Notes under the pieces: model-generated | What the model was told of the DNA's origin: nothing | Seen by the model: the letters and a program-made list of their open reading frames with translations, nothing else | Databases searched by the model: none | Program-made: the position numbers and the translations under genes | Assembly: GCA_903813345.2 (NCBI GenBank) | Contig: CAIIXF020000010.1 | Span: 30,066,828 to 30,130,827, forward strand | Direction: 5' to 3' | Length of the DNA stretch: 64,000 nucleotides | From: Owenia fusiformis | Lineage: Eukaryota; Annelida; Polychaeta; Sabellida; Oweniidae | Shown: one piece after another, positions 1 to 11,244 of the stretch | Position numbering within the stretch: position 1 is the stretch's first letter | Layout: every line of letters begins with the position of its first letter

Positions 1-925
1 TCTTGCAACCCCAGGACTTTTGAGAGAGTTGCACCCAACTTGCAACCCCATATCGGTGCAAGGAACATTTGCACCCATATCAACCACCTTGAATAGGTGT
101 GAAGGATATTTGGGGGAGTTGCACCCAATTTGCCACCCCATATCGGTGCAAGGAATATTTGCAACCCAATATATCGGTGCAAGGGATATTTGCACCCATA
201 ACAACCACCTTGAATAAGTGTGAAGGAATTTTGGGAGAGTTGCACTCAATCTTGCAACCCCAGGAGATTTGGGAGAGTTGCAACCAACTTTGCAACCCCA
301 TATTGGTGCAAGGAATATTTGCACCAGGTGTGAAGGTCATTTGGGAGAGTTGCACCCAACTTGCAACCCCATATCGGTGCAAGGGATATTTGCACCCATA
401 TCAACCACCTTGAATAGGTGTGAAGGATATTTGGGAGAGTTGCACCCAATTTGCAACCCCATATAGGTGCAAGGGATATTTGCACTTAAAGTAATCAACG
501 GAAGGACATTTGGGAGAGTGGCAAGTAATTGCGCATACCCCATATCGGTGCAAGGGAGATTTGCACCCAAAATAATCAACGGAAGGATATTTGAGAGTTG
601 CAACCAACTTTGCAACCCCATATCGGTGCAAGGAATATTTGCACCCATTATAACCACCTGGAGTAGGTGTGAAGGACTTTTGGGAGAGTTGCAACCCAAT
701 TTGCAACCCCATATTGGTGCAAGGAATATTTGCATCCATAATAACCATCTGGAATAGGTGTGAAGGATATTTGGGAGAGTTGCAACCAACTTTGCAACCC
801 CATATCGGTGCAAGGAACATTTGCACCCATATCAACCACCTTGAATAGGTGTGAAGGATATTTGGGAGAGTTGCACCTAACTTGCAACCCCATATTGGTG
901 CAAGGGGCATTTGTACCCATGATTG
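1..925. repeat. Tandem repeat array, subfamily A (about 110-bp unit)
   Basis: Imperfect tandem copies of a unit of roughly 110 bp. Each contains a GGTGTGAAGGATATTTGGGA-like segment, then TTGCACCCAA, TTGCAACCCCATATCGGTGC, and ATATTTGCACCCATA followed by an ACCACCTTGAATA-like segment. Several frames stay open because the unit has few stops. I see no gene in it. Confidence 0.93.
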
Positions 926-1135
926 CAACCTGGACATAGGTGCAAAGTATAATAAGAGATATAAAGGACTTGCACCCTGGTTAAGGGACAGGGGCAAGGT
1001 GCACCTTGGTTAAGGAACAAGGGCACATAAAAGGACTTGCACCCTGGTTAAGGAACAGGGGCAAGATGCACCTTGGTTAAGGAACAAGGGCATATAGAGG
1101 AATTGCACCCTGGTTAGGAACAGGGGCACACAGAG
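926..1135. repeat. Tandem repeat block B, first copy
   Basis: Copies of a unit of about 62 bp containing GGACTTGCACCCTGGTTAAG and GCAAGATGCACCTTGGTTAA. The whole block recurs almost unchanged at about 2090-2310, on the far side of subfamily C. That makes a higher-order B-C-B arrangement. Confidence 0.9.
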
Positions 1136-2009
1136 ACATTGCACCTATGATTAAGAATATTTGCACCCGGTTGCATCCATAGCGTATATTTGCACCCGAT
1201 TGCACCCATAGTGGATATTTGCACCAGGTTGCACCCCATAAGGACATTTGCACCCGGTTGCACCTCGGATTCAGGATTTAAGGATACTTGCACCAGGTTG
1301 CACCCCATAAGGACATTTGCACTCGGTTGCACCTCGGATTAAGGATTTAAGGACATTTGCACCTCGGATTAAGGATTTAAGGATACTTGCACCAGGTTGC
1401 ACCCCATAAGGACATTTGCACCCGGTTGCATCTCGGATTAAGGATTAAAGGATACTTGCACCAGGTTGCACCCCATAAGGACATTTGCACCCGGTTGCAC
1501 CTCGGATTAAGGATTTAAGGACATTTGCACCTCGGATTAAGGATTTAAGGACATTTGCACCTCGGATTAAGGATTTAAGGATACTTGCACTAGGTTGCAC
1601 CCCATAAGGACATTTGCACCCGGTTGCATCTCGGATTAAGGATTTAAGGATACTTGCACCAGGTTGCACCCCATAAGGACATTTGCACCCGGTTGCACCT
1701 CGGATTAAGGATTTAAGGACATTTGCACCCGGTTGCACCTCGGATTAAGGATTTAAGGACATTTGCACCTCGGATTAAGGATTTAAGGACATTTGCACCA
1801 GGTTGCACCTCGGATTTAGGATTTAAGGACATTTGCACCAGGTTGCACCCCATAAGGACATTTGCACCAGGTTGCACCTCGGATTAAGGATTTAAGCACA
1901 TTTGCACCTGATTGCAACTTGGATAAAGAATTTAAGGACATTTGCACGTGATTATAACTTGGATAAAGGCTTTAAGGACGTTTGCACCTGATTGCAACTT
2001 GGATAATGG
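1136..2009. repeat. Tandem repeat array, subfamily C (about 40-bp unit)
   Basis: About twenty copies of a 40-bp-class unit alternating GGACATTTGCACCCGGTTGC with ACCTCGGATTAAGGATTTAA. Local subunit gains and losses give 27-, 40- and 67-bp spacings. It shares the TTGCACC core with the neighbouring blocks, so all three probably descend from one roughly 20-bp ancestor. Confidence 0.92.
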
Positions 2010-2430
2010 AATATAGAGGACTTGCACCCTGGTTAAGGAACAGGGGCAAGATGCACCTTGGTTAGGAACAAGGGCATATAAGGGAATTGCAAACTGGACA
2101 TAGGTGCAAAGTTTAATAAGGGTATATAAAGGACTTGCACCCTGGTTAAGGGACAGGGGCAAGGTGCACCTTGGTTAAGGAACAAGGGCACATATAGGAC
2201 TTGCACCCTGGTTAAGGAACAGGGGCAAGATGCACCTTGGTTAAGGAACAAGGGCATATAGAGGAATTGCACCCTGGTTAGGAACAGGGGCACACAGAAA
2301 CATTGCACCTATGATCAAGAGATATAAGGGCTTTTGCACCCATTGAGTAGGATCGTTGCACCCGATTGCAACTTGGATTCCGGATTTTAAGAATATTTGC
2401 ACCAGGTTGTTCATTAATAAACTTGATAAG
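2010..2430. repeat. Tandem repeat block B, second copy, and array end
   Basis: This is the near-identical second copy of the block at 926-1135, including the TTGCAA.CTGGACATAGGTGC lead-in. It decays into single-copy sequence after about 2405. Open frames across it are repeat shadows. Confidence 0.88.
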
Positions 2431-2701
2431 TAGACAGTGGGGTCCCGTGGCCAGGAGCGCCATTTTATTTCAGGACAGACAACGGAATACAAAGACAAGA
2501 GCTGCATCCCACAATTGCTGAAGAAGACACAAACAAAGACATCTAATGTTATAGTGATTGTTTAATATGAGTTCATGATTATTTTATGTGGCGACTTTAG
2601 AGACATTCAAGTGATATCAACCTTTATCTTTTGCTGGAACTTATCAAAGTGATATCCTCTTTTGATCTTACTTTCTTATAGTAACTTTAAAGACATTCAA
2701 G
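2431..2701. other. Short unique stretch with a local direct repeat
   Basis: No gene seen. A local direct repeat is present: an ACTTTAGAGACATTCAAGTG motif near 2590 recurs as ACTTTAAAGACATTCAAG at the left edge of the next element. The uninterrupted copy preserves what the insertion site looked like before the 2702-4806 element arrived. Confidence 0.75.
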
Positions 2702-4806
2702 GGCTTTGTATAAAAAACCTCCTACCCACGTACCCTCGTACCCACGTACGTGGGTCCTGACCCAGTCTTTAAAGAGTTAAATCTTTATCATTTTTAAACA
2801 TTATTCTATTTCAATGTATGCTTAATTATGGATGAATTTATGTACCCATATGCCTTTATTTCTAGATCGGACATCTGTCTCTCTGTTAACAAGGTCACAA
2901 AAATGACAGCCAAATAAATATCAATGCTGGCTTTGAATATTATGATATCCCCATATAAAGTCAATAATGGCAATAATGCATACCTGTAGCCCCGTCTGAA
3001 GTCAATACATCTTTGTTCAAATCATCATTAATTTTACTAGGAACACTATCTTACTATGGAGTAGCTGTTTTTTATAGCGGGCACCCGGACAACAAACTCC
3101 TTTACCTTATCTACAGGTCTTAGGAAAATCAGATCTATTATGAATGGATAGGGTTGCTTATGCCTTGGTCACATTTGCTTCGATTTTCACTACGGCGCCC
3201 GGCCGATTGAGTATTTCGTTCAGAATTGAATTCACTTTTGAACAAAATACTCATTGGCCGGGCGCCGGTGCTGAAAATCGGGGCAAATGTGACCATGGCA
3301 TCAACTAATGATGCTGGCGTAGTAAACAAGGTAACACATTATAAAACACTGTCCTCCGCCATACTGTAGCATGTATTTCTTAAAATTAATTACAGACTGA
3401 AGTGAATTTGCAAATGTTATCCATGGGGCTTTTCTGCCACCTTGCAAACTGCTCGATGAATCTATGTAATGCAAGGGAAGAACACTTGGAATATATGTAG
3501 CTAAAATCTAGTATACGTTTTGTACCTTCAGAACTATGGAAATAAACAAACGTTCTCCACAGTTTGTAACCTCTTTGCAGCACCCTTTGAAGAAATAAAG
3601 GCTAGCCTACAGTTTGGGGGCAGGGGCAGGGTAGTGTGATACGTACCTTTAAGTTCTACATAACTTACCTAAACAGTAAAAGCTCATGCAGATCTGCCGT
3701 TCAAGTAGCACTGTCCGTCGTGTCCGACTGTTGCCTTCTTGTGTTCACACTTGAAAAGTTGCAAAGTTGCAAGAAAAGGGTTTGGAAACATTTACTTCCT
3801 CTCATTTCTTACATTTGTACTCCAGTCAGGAGAATGCAAATCGAAATTACTTGCACCGCAATGGAAGCCTAATAGACGAATGCAACAAAATTAGATAAAT
3901 AACATGAATAATCTAATAACGAAATATTTGAAAAGTAGAAGGATTCGCTATATTCGTTTTTAATCGCTTTTTGGCACAATTTAAGGATAATTGTGCGCAC
4001 TAGTTCAGTGAATCATTTAGATGGAATTAAAAGTTAGAGTTGCCAAACTTATGCAGGGGAGTGTAAGTTTGGTTTTGTAAACTTCGACATTATTCATGGC
4101 CGTTTGATCCATAATTAGGTAATATGAAGAGTAGAGTTTTACTTTGACAATGATTTGATGTAAAACTGGTTTGAATGATAAAAGTTCAGCTTTGTAGTTT
4201 CTAGCTTTTTGCGCGTAAAACGTGAATACAATCCCGGGAATACAATGGACAACAACGACACCAAATCTTTGACTAACATACGTTAATAACGTATAATATT
4301 CGTAAGAATGAATTCTAATAACATTTGAAATAAGCATCTAATAAAATGTGGTGAATTTAATTGGTTGGAAACTCTAAGAAATATATTTTTAAAAAGATGT
4401 CAACTTTTGGACAAGGGTAAACTTCCCGGGACATTTACAATCTGCATGAGGTAACAAGAGGCACGGATTGCACTGAACGAAGGCTAGGAGATTGCTAATC
4501 AGCACTGATGTGTTATACAGGTAAGACTGCCCGATCAACAAAAAACATTTCGACATATCAAAAACATAAATCAAATAGCTAAAAAATAATGAACATTTAT
4601 GCAATTCCGGCTTTATTTTATTTTACTACAGAGATGTCAGACCTATAAATAAAGGCATATGGATGCATAAATTCATCTATAATTCAGGATAAACTGAGAT
4701 TGAATAATGTTTTAAACATTTAAAAATTTAACTCTTTAAAGACTGGGTCAGGACCCACGTACGTGGGTACGAGGGTACGTGGGTAGGAGGTTTTTTATAC
4801 AAAGCC
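2702..4806. mobile_element. Mutator-like non-autonomous TIR element, 2105 bp
   Basis: The outermost 81 bp (2702-2782 and 4726-4806) are perfect inverted repeats starting GGCTTTGTATAAAAAACC. They contain a self-complementary ACCCACGTACGTGGGT core, and weaker inverted similarity continues to about 160 bp. GACATTCAAG lies directly outside both ends (2692-2701 and 4807-4816), a 10-bp target-site duplication. Long TIRs with a 9-11 bp duplication are typical of Mutator-like elements (family knowledge). I see no transposase frame, so it probably depends on an autonomous relative. A smaller foldback is nested at 3158-3303. Confidence 0.88.
3158..3303. repeat. Nested foldback element, about 146 bp
   Basis: The arms TGCC..GGTCACATTTGC and GCAAATGTGACC..GGCA are inverted. 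Inside them are GGCGCCCGGCCGATTGAGTA and the near-complementary ACTCATTGGCCGGGCGCC, so the whole stretch can fold into one hairpin. Sequence like its right arm (GAACAAAATACTCATCGGC) recurs at 62160-62220, so it is a dispersed family. Confidence 0.8.
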
Positions 4807-4816
4807 GACATTCAAG

Positions 4817-5201
4817 TGACATCACATGTTTTTCTGCCTTAAGGCATTAGTGATTATATAGTTTAGGGTAGTTTGAGCTCGACTTTGTACATAATTTTCT
4901 ATTGTTTCTAAAGCATTGTTTGGCTCATAAAGAGCAAATATATAACTTTACTTTTATTCTGTACTTGAATGTTCATTGTTGTATTGTAGTGAGTTCCAGA
5001 GGGAACTTGTGTAGTGCAAACCCAGATTGCGTAATACTTTCTTTCCCCTTGCATTCCCTTGGAGTAACATCTCAGGCAACTGTAGCGAGCGGAGTCAACG
5101 CCGCTCCGTATAATCCCGCAATTACGTAACACGCGGGAGAGTCCACCTTCCCCGCATTTTCCCCGCATTCCTGACCCACGGGGAAAACGTTACAATATTG
5201 A
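4817..5201. other. Intergenic, no gene recognised
   Basis: Mixed-composition sequence with short open frames on both strands, none with recognisable protein similarity. No RNA gene or regular repeat is visible. Confidence 0.6.
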
Positions 5202-5203
5202 TA

Positions 5204-5607
5204 CTGTAGATTGGGTTAATTTGGCGCTACTTAATTTGGCAATTTTGCCATTTTTGGCATATTGGCGGCTATTTAATTTGGCGGATATGCAAAAAAATTG
5301 TTAAACTTACCCGCTGTAGAACGTAGAGATAGTCTTGGAACGAGATAATGCTGCTCCTATACCGCGCTTTTCCTTTCTAGTTTTCCCTGAGTATTAATGA
5401 GTGACTGACCAGTTCTGAGCCAATTTATGAGACATTTTTTCTTATTTTTGGAAAAAACTAAACCGGAAGTGACCTAGATACACTGGACGAAATACCCTAG
5501 ATAATTCCTGGGGATTCATTCTAAATTTTGGCGAAGATTTATATTGGCGAATTTTTTTCGCCAAATTCGCCAAATTAAAGCGGGCGCCAAATTAACCCAA
5601 TCTACAG
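5204..5607. mobile_element. TA-flanked MITE, 404 bp
   Basis: The ends are inverted: CTGTAGATTGGGTTAATTTG at 5204 and the complement ending ...CCCAATCTACAG at 5607. TA lies just outside both ends (5202-5203 and 5608-5609). Internal runs of AATTTGGCG / CGCCAAATT extend the inverted symmetry. TA duplications are characteristic of Tc1/mariner elements (family knowledge). No coding sequence is present. Confidence 0.85.
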
Positions 5608-5976
5608 TATTATTATTATCATTTTTGTTTAAAACACTTCCTTTTACTCAATTTAGAAATATGCTTGTTTTACAATATTTCGATTGATTGGTGCAATACG
5701 GAATGTACAATTAGATTATTCTTGTACATCAGAAATACATTGCACGTAGGCCTACTTCAGATCGCGCGTGCAATCTAGGTTCAAGGCCATTTTCTCTCTT
5801 CCCAAGGAGAATAAATATAACAAAATTCAGATGGGCATTTTTATACTTCTTTATTCGTACATTATAGTGAAGTCTTGGGGTTGTTACGCCTGTGGAGCAT
5901 CTATATTGATTCAGGGGAGCACGTTTTATATAATTTCGATAGGAAAATAAAATTGATATACAGTGCAATAAACTCT
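5608..5976. other. 3' flank of the first sulfotransferase
   Basis: No separate gene seen. On the minus strand an AATAAA lies at 5850-5855, about 120 bp past the stop codon of the sulfotransferase at 5977-7281. It could be that gene's polyadenylation signal. Confidence 0.4.
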
Positions 5977-7281
5977 TTAATTGTTATCATAATTAAATAA
6001 TTTTAGGTCGTTTAAGAAGGCCATTTTTAGTCTTAATATTATATCTGTTGGCAGACTGGCAAATGCAGCTTTTTGAGCTTCTGCCGGGAGGGCCAATAAG
6101 CGAGTTTTATTACTTTTATCCACATAGTTCAAAATCAGTCTTTCCAGTTCTTCTTTAGCATTTGGCCCATATGGTATTTTTGACAACTCATCAAGCTTGA
6201 CGCTATCTAAAGGTTCTATGTAGCCATGGCTTACAAAGTTCTGAACAATCTTCATACCGAATTCCTTTTCTGATATGCACTTTTTCTTTATCAGCTTAGG
6301 CAATTGAATAAAGGAATAACGAATTCCGAGTTTAAGCAGAGTTTTGTGATTCTCTAAACTTGACGATTCGGGCTTTTGAAACTCTATCTTATTTACTGCA
6401 CCTATGGTACGCAAAAAGTGCTGCATGTCGTCATAAACTGTCTCCATTTTCCCTATAATGTTATAATCGATCATACACGGATCACATACGACGTCTATTG
6501 GTCTCCAATGATCGTTCATGTTTTCTACATCATCCTTTTCAGAAGCTATTACGTAACTTAGAAATTCTTCAAATTTTAAATCAAGGCCACAGTCCAGCGA
6601 TGTTTCGTTAGGGTTTTGTCGAACATTCTTTATTATTGCTTTTGTTATTTTAGCTGTATTGAATACATTTATAGCTCGAAATTTACTTTGGTACGCAGAA
6701 TAAAGTCTTTTAAATGGGTCCCTGACGAAAAGGACTTTTGTGTATGTTCTCAGTATTTTAGCTCGTTCAATTTTGTTATAGTCAAGTAACGTTGGGAAGG
6801 GCTCTTTCCAGACTGGGGTTTCACGATCCGAATGTTCAAGCGTTTTAAATGGATTTTTCTCCGTTATATTATAGTAGAGTATTTTAAAAATTGTTCTAAA
6901 AAATTTACTGCCAATCTTTTCAACGGGACAGAAGAGAAATTTGAATTGTTTATTAACGATCAGCCTCTTATATATTCTTTCTTGATGTCGAGTATCATTC
7001 TTATAATATCTGGTATGTCTGCGACAGTTTTCTTGCAATGATTTTCTTCTCTCTTGTATTCGATTCCCGGTGCCCTTTGCTTGGATATACTGCATTGGTT
7101 TCGGTATCTCCACATGTGTATCCGTGTCAAATGTCTGCCAAATGTTTAAGATATATAGGCAGGTCACTAAAATTAGTAGCACTAGGAGTAAAATTTTCTT
7201 CATTCTGATCTTTATTTCTAGCTGTTGAACCAGATGTATGTGATAATTTTTGGTACAATTTAACTTTCCATACAGCCCCAC
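5977..7281 (-). CDS. Carbohydrate sulfotransferase, HNK-1 (CHST8-14) type, copy 1 with altered PAPS loop
   Basis: A predicted Golgi type II membrane sulfotransferase of 434 residues. It has a short basic N-terminus, a single hydrophobic anchor (about residues 29-46, KKILLLVLLILVTCLYIL), a stem, then a Sulfotransfer_2-like domain. Members of this family move sulfate from PAPS to glycan hydroxyls. The 3'-phosphosulfate-binding motif LFVRDPFKRLYSAY (about residue 185) and the C-terminal ...LNDLKLFNYD family signature are intact. The 5' PAPS loop reads CPVEKIGSK, where the two paralogs read CPVAKTGST, so the conserved Thr is Lys. This copy may be inactive or changed in function. The coding region is uninterrupted. 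The start could be Met1 or the Met just before the anchor. Confidence 0.88.
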   Translation of the reverse strand: MGLYGKLNCTKNYHIHLVQQLEIKIRMKKILLLVLLILVTCLYILNIWQTFDTDTHVEIPKPMQYIQAKGTGNRIQERRKSLQENCRRHTRYYKNDTRHQERIYKRLIVNKQFKFLFCPVEKIGSKFFRTIFKILYYNITEKNPFKTLEHSDRETPVWKEPFPTLLDYNKIERAKILRTYTKVLFVRDPFKRLYSAYQSKFRAINVFNTAKITKAIIKNVRQNPNETSLDCGLDLKFEEFLSYVIASEKDDVENMNDHWRPIDVVCDPCMIDYNIIGKMETVYDDMQHFLRTIGAVNKIEFQKPESSSLENHKTLLKLGIRYSFIQLPKLIKKKCISEKEFGMKIVQNFVSHGYIEPLDSVKLDELSKIPYGPNAKEELERLILNYVDKSNKTRLLALPAEAQKAAFASLPTDIILRLKMAFLNDLKLFNYDNN

Positions 7282-7683
7282 TAATATCCTTCATGTAGCC
7301 AAAGTAAAAATTGAATAGGCGTATCCTTGGGTGAGTTATCCTTACAGTACATTCAGTACCTTCATTGTTCTGATACTATTCAAGTATGCTTGGATGTGAC
7401 AGGCTGAAAAATTCATAACAAAAGATTAACCAGAATGTGCTTTGGAGAGTAGAATCAGAAATATTTTCTCGGAAAGTACAATGTAAAGATTTTCTTTTAT
7501 TTAAACAAAAAGCTTGATCTAACCAATTAGTTCCTCATAAATGCATCAATGTTTGATGGATTCTACGCTATCTACATAAGAAAAATGTTTTTGGTTTACT
7601 TTTTATGGTTTATTTATTCGAAAACATATATATACACGACCTTAAATCGTCCTTTTGTAATTGAAAAAAAAATATATATATTA
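7282..7683. repeat. 5' flank shared by the sulfotransferase copies
   Basis: Closely matches the sequence upstream of the second and third copies (10880-11185 and 22555-22860), including GGCGTATCCTTGGGTGAGTT and GAATGCATCAATGTTTGATG-like segments. The duplicated unit therefore carried probable promoter and 5' UTR sequence. The match fades after about 7560. Confidence 0.75.
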
Positions 7684-7685
7684 AT

Positions 7686-7960
7686 ACAGGGTGGGCCAAA
7701 AAACGCCACTTTTTTCAAGACACTACAACTTTTAATTTTTTCAACCTACATACACCAAATTTTGCAGTTATGTAGTGCCAGGGGTTCTTAGTAATAATAT
7801 AATGTAACAAGTCCTTCGAGAATGGAGCCAACAAAGCGAGATTAATTCTTTCAATAATCTCTTTCTCTAAAACAAAGACGGGGTAACCCATTGCACCGAA
7901 ACTTCCAGAACTTCAAAGAAAAACTGAAAATCACAGGAAAGAATTGAGTTTATGCTGAGA
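7686..7960. mobile_element. Probable mariner-type element end, degraded
   Basis: Begins TACAGGGTGGGCCAAAAAA, resembling the terminus of the mariner element at 35055 (TACAGGGTGACCGGAAAAAA). A preceding TA is present. I could not find a matching opposite end, so this looks like a truncated relic. Confidence 0.5.
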
Positions 7961-9229
7961 GTTTTGTGGTGATATCAGAAACCGATGAAAAAGTATCGAG
8001 TCTGACAAAAAAATTCGTTCTGGCGACCTAACTCAGCTCGAATGAAGCAAAGCATAACAATAAGAACGTGGCCATGAAAATGTCCTTGTGATGAAATCGG
8101 GACATCGATGATGCTCTCCGCAGACCAAAAGAAAATTTCATATTCACAGTGCAGATGATTTTTATGATTTGGCTTCGTCAGACTTATATAAGTCAGAAAT
8201 ATCTTAATTTTCTTATATCTTTCACATGATAACGTACAATCGAGTAGAGATACCGTTAAAAGATTTTGAATAAAAAGTCTCTCTTTAAATTTAAAATCTT
8301 TAAAAGGGACTTTTCTGATGCATGATTGAATGCCGTAAATGTCACTTGGAATGAACATGTATGGTCGCCCTGCTGTTTGTGGTGCATGCAGGAAAGACTT
8401 CACTACGTCACCCTGCAACTGGTCTACATCCATAGAAAAAGTTTCTCAAATTGTAAAAACAAATCAAAGTGTCTTACCTCATACACTATAAGAGATTAAA
8501 AGGGAACTAGGGTGATTGGGTGCTTGACGACATGGCATTTGCACCATCGATGTAAAATGTAAAAATGCTGGTTTCTTGAATCAGTGAAAGGTTTTGGTGA
8601 AGTTGGTGTAACAACCGGGGGTGACACTCTCCTAGCCGTGATGTAATATTAAAGTACAAGGTGTTTAAGATACTATGGTAGCGTATTGATGGCCTAGACT
8701 AGGTAGTGTGTTGGTTGTTATGAATTCTAACCTTACTGATTATCAAATTATCCTACTCCATAAATGATAGTACAAAATAATATGATTTGATTATATATGT
8801 TATGTAACTGTATTATAAAACTAAAATGATATGAAATATGTACAATGATGAATATTTACAATAAGGTCTACAGAATTGTATCAGACATGTTGTTTCAAAT
8901 TTAAAGATACTGTAATAAATCCAAAAACAGTTGTCAATCTTATTAACAATGCACCAACTTGACCTTATATATATGCAAACACTCTACCTGTGGATGCCTT
9001 ACAAATAATAACAACAGATCACTCTGCAACCTATCTTCAAATATCTAGTTAAAAGTACATGTGCATCTTTCCTTACACAAGCAAGACACTACCTTGAATA
9101 ACAATGATGCAGTTTTCAATCTTACTATACTTATTCTCTGGGCCTACATATATCTGCTACATGTACTAACTGACCTTACAAGCCATATTTACAGCAGCAA
9201 TTCCTTTTGGGTTCGATGGATATTGAGTT
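7961..9229. other. Intergenic, no supported gene
   Basis: A 152-codon minus-strand frame (7975-8433) is open but matches no family I recognise and has no other coding sign. The rest is AT-rich with no visible gene, RNA or tandem repeat. Confidence 0.5.
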
Positions 9230-9589
9230 GGAAAAAGAGAATGGTGAGCGTAGATACTCCAAGGAAACTCTTCTAAAGTGCCTTAAATGGTTTTAAGAGA
9301 CTTACAAAATTCCACACCCCTATTTGAAGGGCTTTTAAGGTCATATCTGAAAAGAATTGCTGCTGTTAACATGGACAAGGGAGGCCACATTGACTAGTAA
9401 TGTGGCGTAAAATTGAACTTATTTTTTGGAAAATACTAAATTTTAAAATGACTGTAATTTTTCCCCATCTGAGAGTTGAACCATGATATTTGGCAAATCA
9501 GTGTAACTTTGGAAAAGCTTTAAAGTGATTTATGACAACCATTAAAGTTATAGTGGTAAAGGTCAAGATCTTTACAAAATCCACATCTC
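9230..9589. repeat. 3' flank shared among sulfotransferase copies
   Basis: Homologous to 20903-21230 and 27055-27380, with shared segments such as TCTTCTAAAGTGCCTTAAAT and TGGCAAATCAGTGTRACTTT. It carries an extra stretch of about 60 bp (9345-9400) and several indels relative to the other two, so it is the older relationship. Confidence 0.75.
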
Positions 9590-10879
9590 TTAATTGTTAT
9601 CATAATTAAACAATTTCAGGTCGTTTAAGAAGGCCATTTTAAGTCGTAATAGTATATCTGTTGGCAGACTGGCAAATGCAGCTTTTTGAGCTTCTGCCGG
9701 GAGGGCCAATAAGCGAGTTTTATTACTTTTATCCACATAGTTCAAAATCAGTCTTTCCAGTTCTTCTTTAGCGTTTAGCCCATATGGTATTTTTGACAAC
9801 TCATCAAGCTTGACGCTATCTAAAGGTTCTATGTAGCCATGGCTTACAAAGTTCTGAACAATCTTCATACCGAATTCCTTTTCTGATATGCACTTTTTCT
9901 TTATCAGCTTAGGCAATTGAATAAAGGAATAACGAATTCCGAGTTTAAGCAGAGTTTTGTGATTCTCTAAACTTGACGATTCGGGCTTTTGAAACTCTAT
10001 CTTATTTACTGCACCTATGGTACGCAAAAAGTGCTGCATGTCGTCATAAACTGTCTCCATTTTCCCTATAATGTTATAATCGATCATACACGGATCACAT
10101 ACGACGTCTGTTGGTATCCAATGATTGTTCATGTTTTCTACATCATCCTTTTCAGAAGCTATTACGTAACTTAGAAATTCTTCAAATTTTAAATCAAGGC
10201 CACAGGCCAGCGATTTTTTGTTGGGGTTTTGTCGAACATCCTTCATAATTGCTTTCGTTAATTTACCTGTATTGACTACATTTATAGCTCGAAATTTACT
10301 TTGGTACGCAGAATAAAGTCTTTTAAATGGGTCCCTGACGAAAAGGACTTTTGTGTATGTTCTCAGTATTTTAGCTCGTTCAACTTTGTTATAGTCAAGT
10401 AACGTTGGGAAGGGCTCTTCCCAGACTGAATGTTTAAGCATTTTAAATGGATTTTTCTCCGTTAAATTATAGTAGAGTATCTTAAACATTGTTCTAAAAA
10501 ATGTACTGCCAGTCTTTGCAACGGGACAGAAGAGAAATTTGAATTGTTCATTAACGATCACCCTCTTATATATTCTTTCTTGATGGCGAGTATCATTCTT
10601 ATAATATCTTGTATGTCTGCGACAGTTTTCGTGCAATGATTTTCTTCTCTCTTGTATTCGATTCCCGTTGCCCTTTGCTTGGATATATTGCAATGGTTTC
10701 GGTACCTCCACATGTGTATCCGTGTCAAATGTCTGCCAAAGGTTGAAGATATATAGGCAGGTCACTAAAATTAGTAGCACTAGAAGTAAAATTTTCTTCA
10801 TTCTGATCTTTATTTCTAGCTGTTGAACCAGATGTATGTTATAATTTTTGGTACAATTTAACTTTCCATACAGCCCCAC
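9590..10879 (-). CDS. Carbohydrate sulfotransferase, HNK-1 (CHST8-14) type, copy 2
   Basis: 429 residues and the best-preserved copy. The layout is a short basic N-terminus, one membrane anchor (about residues 29-46), a stem, and a sulfotransferase domain. The 5' PAPS loop CPVAKTGST is near residue 117, the 3' motif LFVRDPFKRLYSAY near residue 180, and the C-terminus is the family-like LNDLKLFNYD. It is predicted to sulfate glycans in the Golgi using PAPS; the acceptor sugar cannot be read from the sequence. It is nearly identical to copy 3 and clearly diverged from copy 1, which has a five-residue insertion after the 5' motif. The coding region is a single exon. Confidence 0.92.
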   Translation of the reverse strand: MGLYGKLNCTKNYNIHLVQQLEIKIRMKKILLLVLLILVTCLYIFNLWQTFDTDTHVEVPKPLQYIQAKGNGNRIQERRKSLHENCRRHTRYYKNDTRHQERIYKRVIVNEQFKFLFCPVAKTGSTFFRTMFKILYYNLTEKNPFKMLKHSVWEEPFPTLLDYNKVERAKILRTYTKVLFVRDPFKRLYSAYQSKFRAINVVNTGKLTKAIMKDVRQNPNKKSLACGLDLKFEEFLSYVIASEKDDVENMNNHWIPTDVVCDPCMIDYNIIGKMETVYDDMQHFLRTIGAVNKIEFQKPESSSLENHKTLLKLGIRYSFIQLPKLIKKKCISEKEFGMKIVQNFVSHGYIEPLDSVKLDELSKIPYGLNAKEELERLILNYVDKSNKTRLLALPAEAQKAAFASLPTDILLRLKMAFLNDLKLFNYDNN

Positions 10880-11244
10880 TAATATCCTTCATGTAGCCAA
10901 AGTAAAAATTGAATAGGCGTATCCTTGGGTGAGTTATCCTTACGGTACCTTCATTGTTCCGAATATTATTCAAGTATGCTTGGATGTGACAGGCTGAAAA
11001 CATCATAATAAAAGATTAACCAGAATGTGCTTCAGACAGTAGAGTGCGGAAATGGTTTCTCGGAAAATACATTGTAAAGATTTTCTTTTATTTAAACAAA
11101 AAGCTTGATTTAACCAATTATTTCTATATGAATGCATCAATGTTTGATGTTTGTTGTGGTTCATTTATTCGTCCTTTTGTAATTGAAAAAGTGAAGATGT
11201 CCTACTTGCTTATAATCTACGGGGGCGGTTCTGATAAAATCAAG

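Noticed and set aside
80-2507. Many open frames of 60-198 codons across the left-edge repeats
   Set aside because: They arise from tandem repeat units with few stop codons, occur in several frames at once, and resemble no protein family.
6376-6561. A conserved 61-codon plus-strand frame within each sulfotransferase
   Set aside because: It is the antisense shadow of the real coding sequence and is conserved only because that is.
7975-8433. A 152-codon minus-strand frame
   Set aside because: No recognisable domain, no splice support and no repeat in the sister units. It could be chance in AT-rich DNA.
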